Shown: one piece after another, positions 6,359 through 9,110 of the stretch
Numbering within the stretch: position 1 is the stretch's first letter
Layout: the number at the start of each line of letters is the position of its first letter
Assembly: GCA_964371945.1 (NCBI GenBank)
Contig: CAYJPA010000130.1
Coordinates: 1 to 9,110, forward strand
Length of the DNA: 9,110 nt
Source of the DNA: CAYJPA01 sp964371945
GTDB taxonomy: Bacteria; Chloroflexota; Chloroflexia; Thermomicrobiales; UBA6265
Direction of reading: 5' to 3'
Notes under the pieces: model-generated
The model's input: only the letters and a program-made list of their open reading frames with translations
Databases searched by the model: none
Told to the model about the DNA's origin: nothing
Position numbers and translations under genes: made by a program

Positions 6359-7132
6359 GTGACTTACCGAATAGCCGCTATTGGTGATTTGCATATCTGG
6401 GGACGCGTTCCGAAACGGCTCTATTCCGATTTCGAGTCGCTTCGAGATCGCGCCGATGTGCTCGTCATCACCGGCGATATCACAAACAACGGAATGCTTG
6501 TCCAGGCCGAACGCGCTGCAGAGCTGCTCAAGCTCGTTCGCATTCCAATCGTTGCGGTGATGGGCAATCACGATCGACGGGCTCTGCTCCGCATGCCGAG
6601 ATACATCGAAATCCTTGAACGCGCCGGGGTCCACTTCCTGGACGGAACGACGTTCGAGCTCAATGGGCCCAACGGAAGCCTAGGATTTGCGGGAGTGAGC
6701 GGCTCTGGAGGCGGATTCTGGCCGGTCGAAGGTCCGGACACGTTACCCAGGCGGGCGATGCAACGACTCGCGGTTCGGGCGCGGAGCGAAGCTCAGCGAC
6801 TCGAGCGTGCGTTGTCGAGCTTAACAACCGACCTGAAGGTGGTCATCACGCACGTGTCGCCGACGCTGTCGACGCTCAAGGGCGAGCCGCTCTTCAAATT
6901 CTGGCTTCTCGGGAATTGCGAGTTCGGGCAAGTGATTGACCGGCACGAAGTCGACCTTGTTTACCATGGCCATGCGCATCTCGGGAATCTTTTCGGCGAG
7001 ACGCTAGGTGGAACGCCCGTTTTCAATGTCGCGCGCGATGTAAGTCGCGGAATCGTGATGCATGAGCTGGGCGAAACCCATAAACCTCGTTCCCACACCG
7101 CGGCATCCATTCCGGTCGGTGCTCGAATTTGA
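6359..7132 (+). CDS. Calcineurin-like metallophosphoesterase
   Basis: With the GTG at 6359 the protein has 257 residues and begins MTYRIAAIGDLHIWG, the normal start of the family, where the first metal motif lies close to the N-terminus. All five metal-site motifs are present: D10-L-H12, GD40 (in TGDITNNG), GNHD (69-72), H165 (in ITHVSP) and GHAH (204-207). It should bind two metal ions and hydrolyse a phosphomono- or phosphodiester. The substrate is unknown; cyclic nucleotides, lipid headgroups and nucleotides are all possible in this superfamily. There is no signal peptide or membrane segment from this start. The frame is open further upstream (TTG at 6254, ATG at 6266), but those residues would fill the divergent promoter region and show no family match. 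The Shine-Dalgarno is weak. The stop overlaps the TTG start of the next gene, so the two are probably co-translated. Confidence 0.9.
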   Translation: MTYRIAAIGDLHIWGRVPKRLYSDFESLRDRADVLVITGDITNNGMLVQAERAAELLKLVRIPIVAVMGNHDRRALLRMPRYIEILERAGVHFLDGTTFELNGPNGSLGFAGVSGSGGGFWPVEGPDTLPRRAMQRLAVRARSEAQRLERALSSLTTDLKVVITHVSPTLSTLKGEPLFKFWLLGNCEFGQVIDRHEVDLVYHGHAHLGNLFGETLGGTPVFNVARDVSRGIVMHELGETHKPRSHTAASIPVGARI

Positions 7133-8160
7133 GTCAGTCTCGCGTCGGGCACACGAGCGACCGCGGGCGCATCGCTTCGCCCTCGACTCCATTCCGGCTC
7201 GATCTCCTGGTCAATCCGTACGGCGCATCATTGCGCGTCGTCGAGGCGATCGCGAGCAGAGACGATCTCCATATGCCAACGGGCGAGCACCTTTCTTCAC
7301 TCGCATGCCGGATTGGAGAGATTCACGGGATACCTGGATCATGGATCGTGCCGGGCAATGGCATCGTCGAACTGATCCACGCCGCGCTTCGACTTGCCGA
7401 GGGCCAGGTCGCGCTCTTTTCACCGACCGACGACGAGCATGTTCGTCTTGCGACATACAGCGGGCAGGAGATTATCGACATCGGCCGCTCTCATCGATTC
7501 GAGGTCGACCTCAATCCGGCAGCGCTCGTGCTGCAGCCCAATGGATTGTCCCTGGTGCAATCGCCGAACGATCCGACGGGAACGATTCTCGGCGCGCAAG
7601 ATGCGGTGCGGCTGTCTCGAAGGAGCAAGCTGCTCGTCATCGACGAACGTCATGTCGCCTACAGCCCGAGAACGCTCGTGCCTTTGGTCCGGGAGTTCGA
7701 CAATGTGGTCGTCCTGCGGACGTTTGAAACGTGGGCGGGACTCAGCGGGCTGCCGTTTGCCTACGCGGTAGCGCCTCCTAAGCTCGCCACGCGAGTGGCG
7801 AATGCGCTGCTGCGGCCGGAGATCGCAAAGGCTTCGGTCATCGCGGCCGAAGCTACGATCGACGATCTCCCATGGGTGATGGCGACCGTCGATCGGGTTC
7901 GCGAGGAAAAGTCGCGGCTTTATCGGACCATGCGCAAGCTGAATATGGTCAAGACATTTCCGTCGTGGGCGAACTTTCTGCTGGTCAAGATCGAACGGGG
8001 CGAGGCCGGCGCGTTCCACGAGGAGCTCCTACGACGCGACATCCACATTCACCGTCCGTCAAATCCCGCTATGAGAGATTTTTTCCGGATCAGCGCCACG
8101 ACCCGAGAAGCGACCGCGGCGTTGAAAAATGCGTTGATCGACGTCGCCGCGAAGCTCTGA
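7129..8160 (+). CDS. HisC-like aminotransferase-fold protein lacking the PLP lysine (probable pseudoenzyme)
   Basis: The 343-residue product follows the class I/II aminotransferase fold along its whole length. It is closest to histidinol-phosphate aminotransferase: LDLLVNPYGAS (24-34), GNGIVELI (76-83), SPNDPTG (145-151), VIDERH (170-175), LRTFETWAGLSGL (196-208) and FFRIS (318-322). In HisC the TF-S-K-A motif carries the PLP-binding lysine; here that position is T201. Other cofactor contacts are also changed: Asn of NNPTG is D148, Tyr of DEAY is H175, and Arg of GLR is P209. D172 and the substrate carboxylate Arg (R320) remain. The reading frame is intact, so this is not simple decay by frameshift. 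The start is a TTG at 7129 that overlaps the upstream TGA (TTGA), with about 23 residues before the core. It is unlikely to be an ordinary transaminase and may be a binding or regulatory protein. Genome annotation would probably call it hisC by default. Confidence 0.88.
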   Translation: MSQSRVGHTSDRGRIASPSTPFRLDLLVNPYGASLRVVEAIASRDDLHMPTGEHLSSLACRIGEIHGIPGSWIVPGNGIVELIHAALRLAEGQVALFSPTDDEHVRLATYSGQEIIDIGRSHRFEVDLNPAALVLQPNGLSLVQSPNDPTGTILGAQDAVRLSRRSKLLVIDERHVAYSPRTLVPLVREFDNVVVLRTFETWAGLSGLPFAYAVAPPKLATRVANALLRPEIAKASVIAAEATIDDLPWVMATVDRVREEKSRLYRTMRKLNMVKTFPSWANFLLVKIERGEAGAFHEELLRRDIHIHRPSNPAMRDFFRISATTREATAALKNALIDVAAKL

Positions 8161-8265
8161 CGCGTTGCGAATCCGGGAAGTGCGCGTTCGCCGAACGTGT
8201 GCGAACCGGCTCTCCAAACATTGGATCAGTGAACGCGGCCCACAGCCCAGCCCGATGACTGGTTT

Positions 8266-9009
8266 TCAACCGAGGGCAATGGCTTCACGCTGGGCGGCGA
8301 AGAGCTGGTCGAGACCGGTGCTGGCGAGCACGAGCACTTCGTCGAGCGTGCCGGGGAGAAATGGCTCCTTTTCGGCGGTGCCTTGGATTTCGACGAAAGC
8401 GTGCCGGTCCGTCATCACGATGTTGAAGTCGACATCGGCCCCGGCATCCTCGGAATAGTCGAGATCGAGCAACGGAACGCTGCCGACGATTCCGACGCTA
8501 ACGGCGGCAACCGCGGCTCGCAGTGGGTTGCGTTTCAACTTGCGGCGTTCGGAGAGGCTGTGCAGCGCCAGTGCAAGCGCCACGTATGCGCCGGTAATCG
8601 ACGCGCAGCGGGTGCCGCCGTCCGCCATGAGCACATCGCAATCGAGGATGATCTGCCGCTCGCCGAGCGCTTCGAGATCGACCACCGCTCGTAGCGAGCG
8701 GCCGATCAAGCGCTGGATCTCGACCGTACGGCCACCCTGTTTGCCGCCGACGGCTTCCCGCATCGTCCGGTCCTTGGTCGCGCGTGGCAGCATCGAGTAT
8801 TCGGCGGTGACCCAGCCCCGGCCCTTGTTCGCCAGCCATCGCGGAACCCGCTCTTCGATCGTTGCCGCGCAGAGGACATGGGTTCGCCCGACTTTGATCA
8901 GCGCGGAACCCTCCGCGTAGGGAGCGGCACCGGTAATGATCTCGATCGGACGCATCTGTTCGGCATCGCGATCGTACGAGCGGGTCAGTGTGGGAGTGGG
9001 TGTCGTCAC
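8266..9009 (-). CDS. rph: Ribonuclease PH (tRNA 3'-processing phosphorolytic exoribonuclease)
   Basis: The 247-residue enzyme removes nucleotides after the CCA end of tRNA precursors, using phosphate and releasing nucleoside diphosphates; it works as a cytoplasmic hexamer. Family signatures in order are RPIEI (20-24), YAEGSALIKVGRTHVLCAA (31-49), GWVTAEYSMLPRAT (65-78), GGRTVEIQRLIGRSLRAVVD (92-111), CDVLMADGGTRCASITGAY (124-142), DYSEDAGADVDFNIVM (184-199) and EIQGTAE (207-213). The length is normal (about 240-260). The start is a GTG at 9009, with GGAG at 9020-9023 ten bases upstream. The GTG overlaps the stop of the preceding gene in a GTGA arrangement, which implies coupled translation. 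The N-terminus is about ten residues longer than the usual one and Thr/Pro-rich. The usual partner rdgB does not follow; the next gene downstream, 105 bases away, is convergent. Confidence 0.97.
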   Translation of the reverse strand: MTTPTPTLTRSYDRDAEQMRPIEIITGAAPYAEGSALIKVGRTHVLCAATIEERVPRWLANKGRGWVTAEYSMLPRATKDRTMREAVGGKQGGRTVEIQRLIGRSLRAVVDLEALGERQIILDCDVLMADGGTRCASITGAYVALALALHSLSERRKLKRNPLRAAVAAVSVGIVGSVPLLDLDYSEDAGADVDFNIVMTDRHAFVEIQGTAEKEPFLPGTLDEVLVLASTGLDQLFAAQREAIALG

Positions 9010-9110
9010 GAAACTGGATCTCCATCTCCGGTTGGTTCGGCACTGTCATTGTCGCCGGGCAGCGTGGCCGCGTACACGTCTTGCACGCGCTTCATTCGTT
9101 CGGTTAGTTC
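9006..9110 (-). CDS. C-terminal end of an unidentified gene upstream of rph (partial)
   Basis: The - strand frame is open from the window edge at 9110 to a TGA at 9006-9008 and encodes 34 residues beginning ELTERMKRVQDVYAATLPGD. The end is acidic and Pro/Gly-rich (SAEPTGDGDPVS), like a disordered C-terminus. The stop overlaps the GTG start of rph by two bases, and the rph Shine-Dalgarno lies inside this frame. That arrangement supports a real upstream gene in the same operon. No family can be named from this fragment. Confidence 0.65.
   Translation of the reverse strand, partial: ELTERMKRVQDVYAATLPGDNDSAEPTGDGDPVS

Noticed and set aside
7420..8019. Antisense open frame of 199 codons inside the aminotransferase-like gene.
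   Set aside because: The sense frame shows HisC-like order along its whole length. The antisense frame is a by-product of GC-rich codons.
8186..8206. GTTCGC / GCGAAC inverted repeat between the convergent aminotransferase-like gene and rph.
   Set aside because: The stem is six pairs with a nine-base loop and no T tract on either strand. It is too weak to call a terminator, and the 105-base gap shows nothing else.

Overview
The window is an ordinary-looking bacterial chromosomal segment. It is GC-rich (about 60% by eye), densely packed, and often starts genes with GTG or TTG. The gene set and the order dacA-like, rluB-like, cmk, plsC suggest a GC-rich bacterium outside the Proteobacteria. Chloroflexota (Thermomicrobia-like) is my best guess, but it is an impression rather than a demonstrated assignment. 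I see no rRNA, tRNA, CRISPR array, insertion sequence or phage gene.

Layout. (1) Positions 1-1554, + strand: a long hairpin, then two adjacent PhnB-type VOC-fold genes. The first has a one-base frameshift. The second is a fusion of two such domains, so three related domains lie in tandem. (2) Positions 1539-6174, - strand: a four-gene run, read from right to left. It encodes a D-Ala-D-Ala carboxypeptidase, an RsuA/RluB-family rRNA pseudouridine synthase with a very long Arg/Asp/Pro-rich tail, cytidylate kinase and a PlsC-type acyltransferase. The pseudouridine synthase tail runs 110 bases into cmk. The plsC gene converges on and overlaps the VOC fusion gene by 16 bases. (3) Positions 6175-6358: a divergent intergenic region with an imperfect 22-bp direct repeat and a possible -10 box for the carboxypeptidase gene. 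(4) Positions 6359-8160, + strand: a metallophosphoesterase and a HisC-like aminotransferase-fold protein whose start and stop overlap by 4 bases. The second protein lacks the PLP-binding lysine and several other cofactor contacts, which makes it the most unusual gene here. (5) Positions 8266-9110, - strand: RNase PH, preceded by the overlapping tail of an unidentified gene.

The carboxypeptidase-to-plsC run is a housekeeping cluster joining cell-wall trimming, ribosome modification, CMP/dCMP phosphorylation and phospholipid synthesis. The metallophosphoesterase and pseudo-aminotransferase pair is probably co-translated. A shared job for them is an inference, and no substrate can be read from the sequence.
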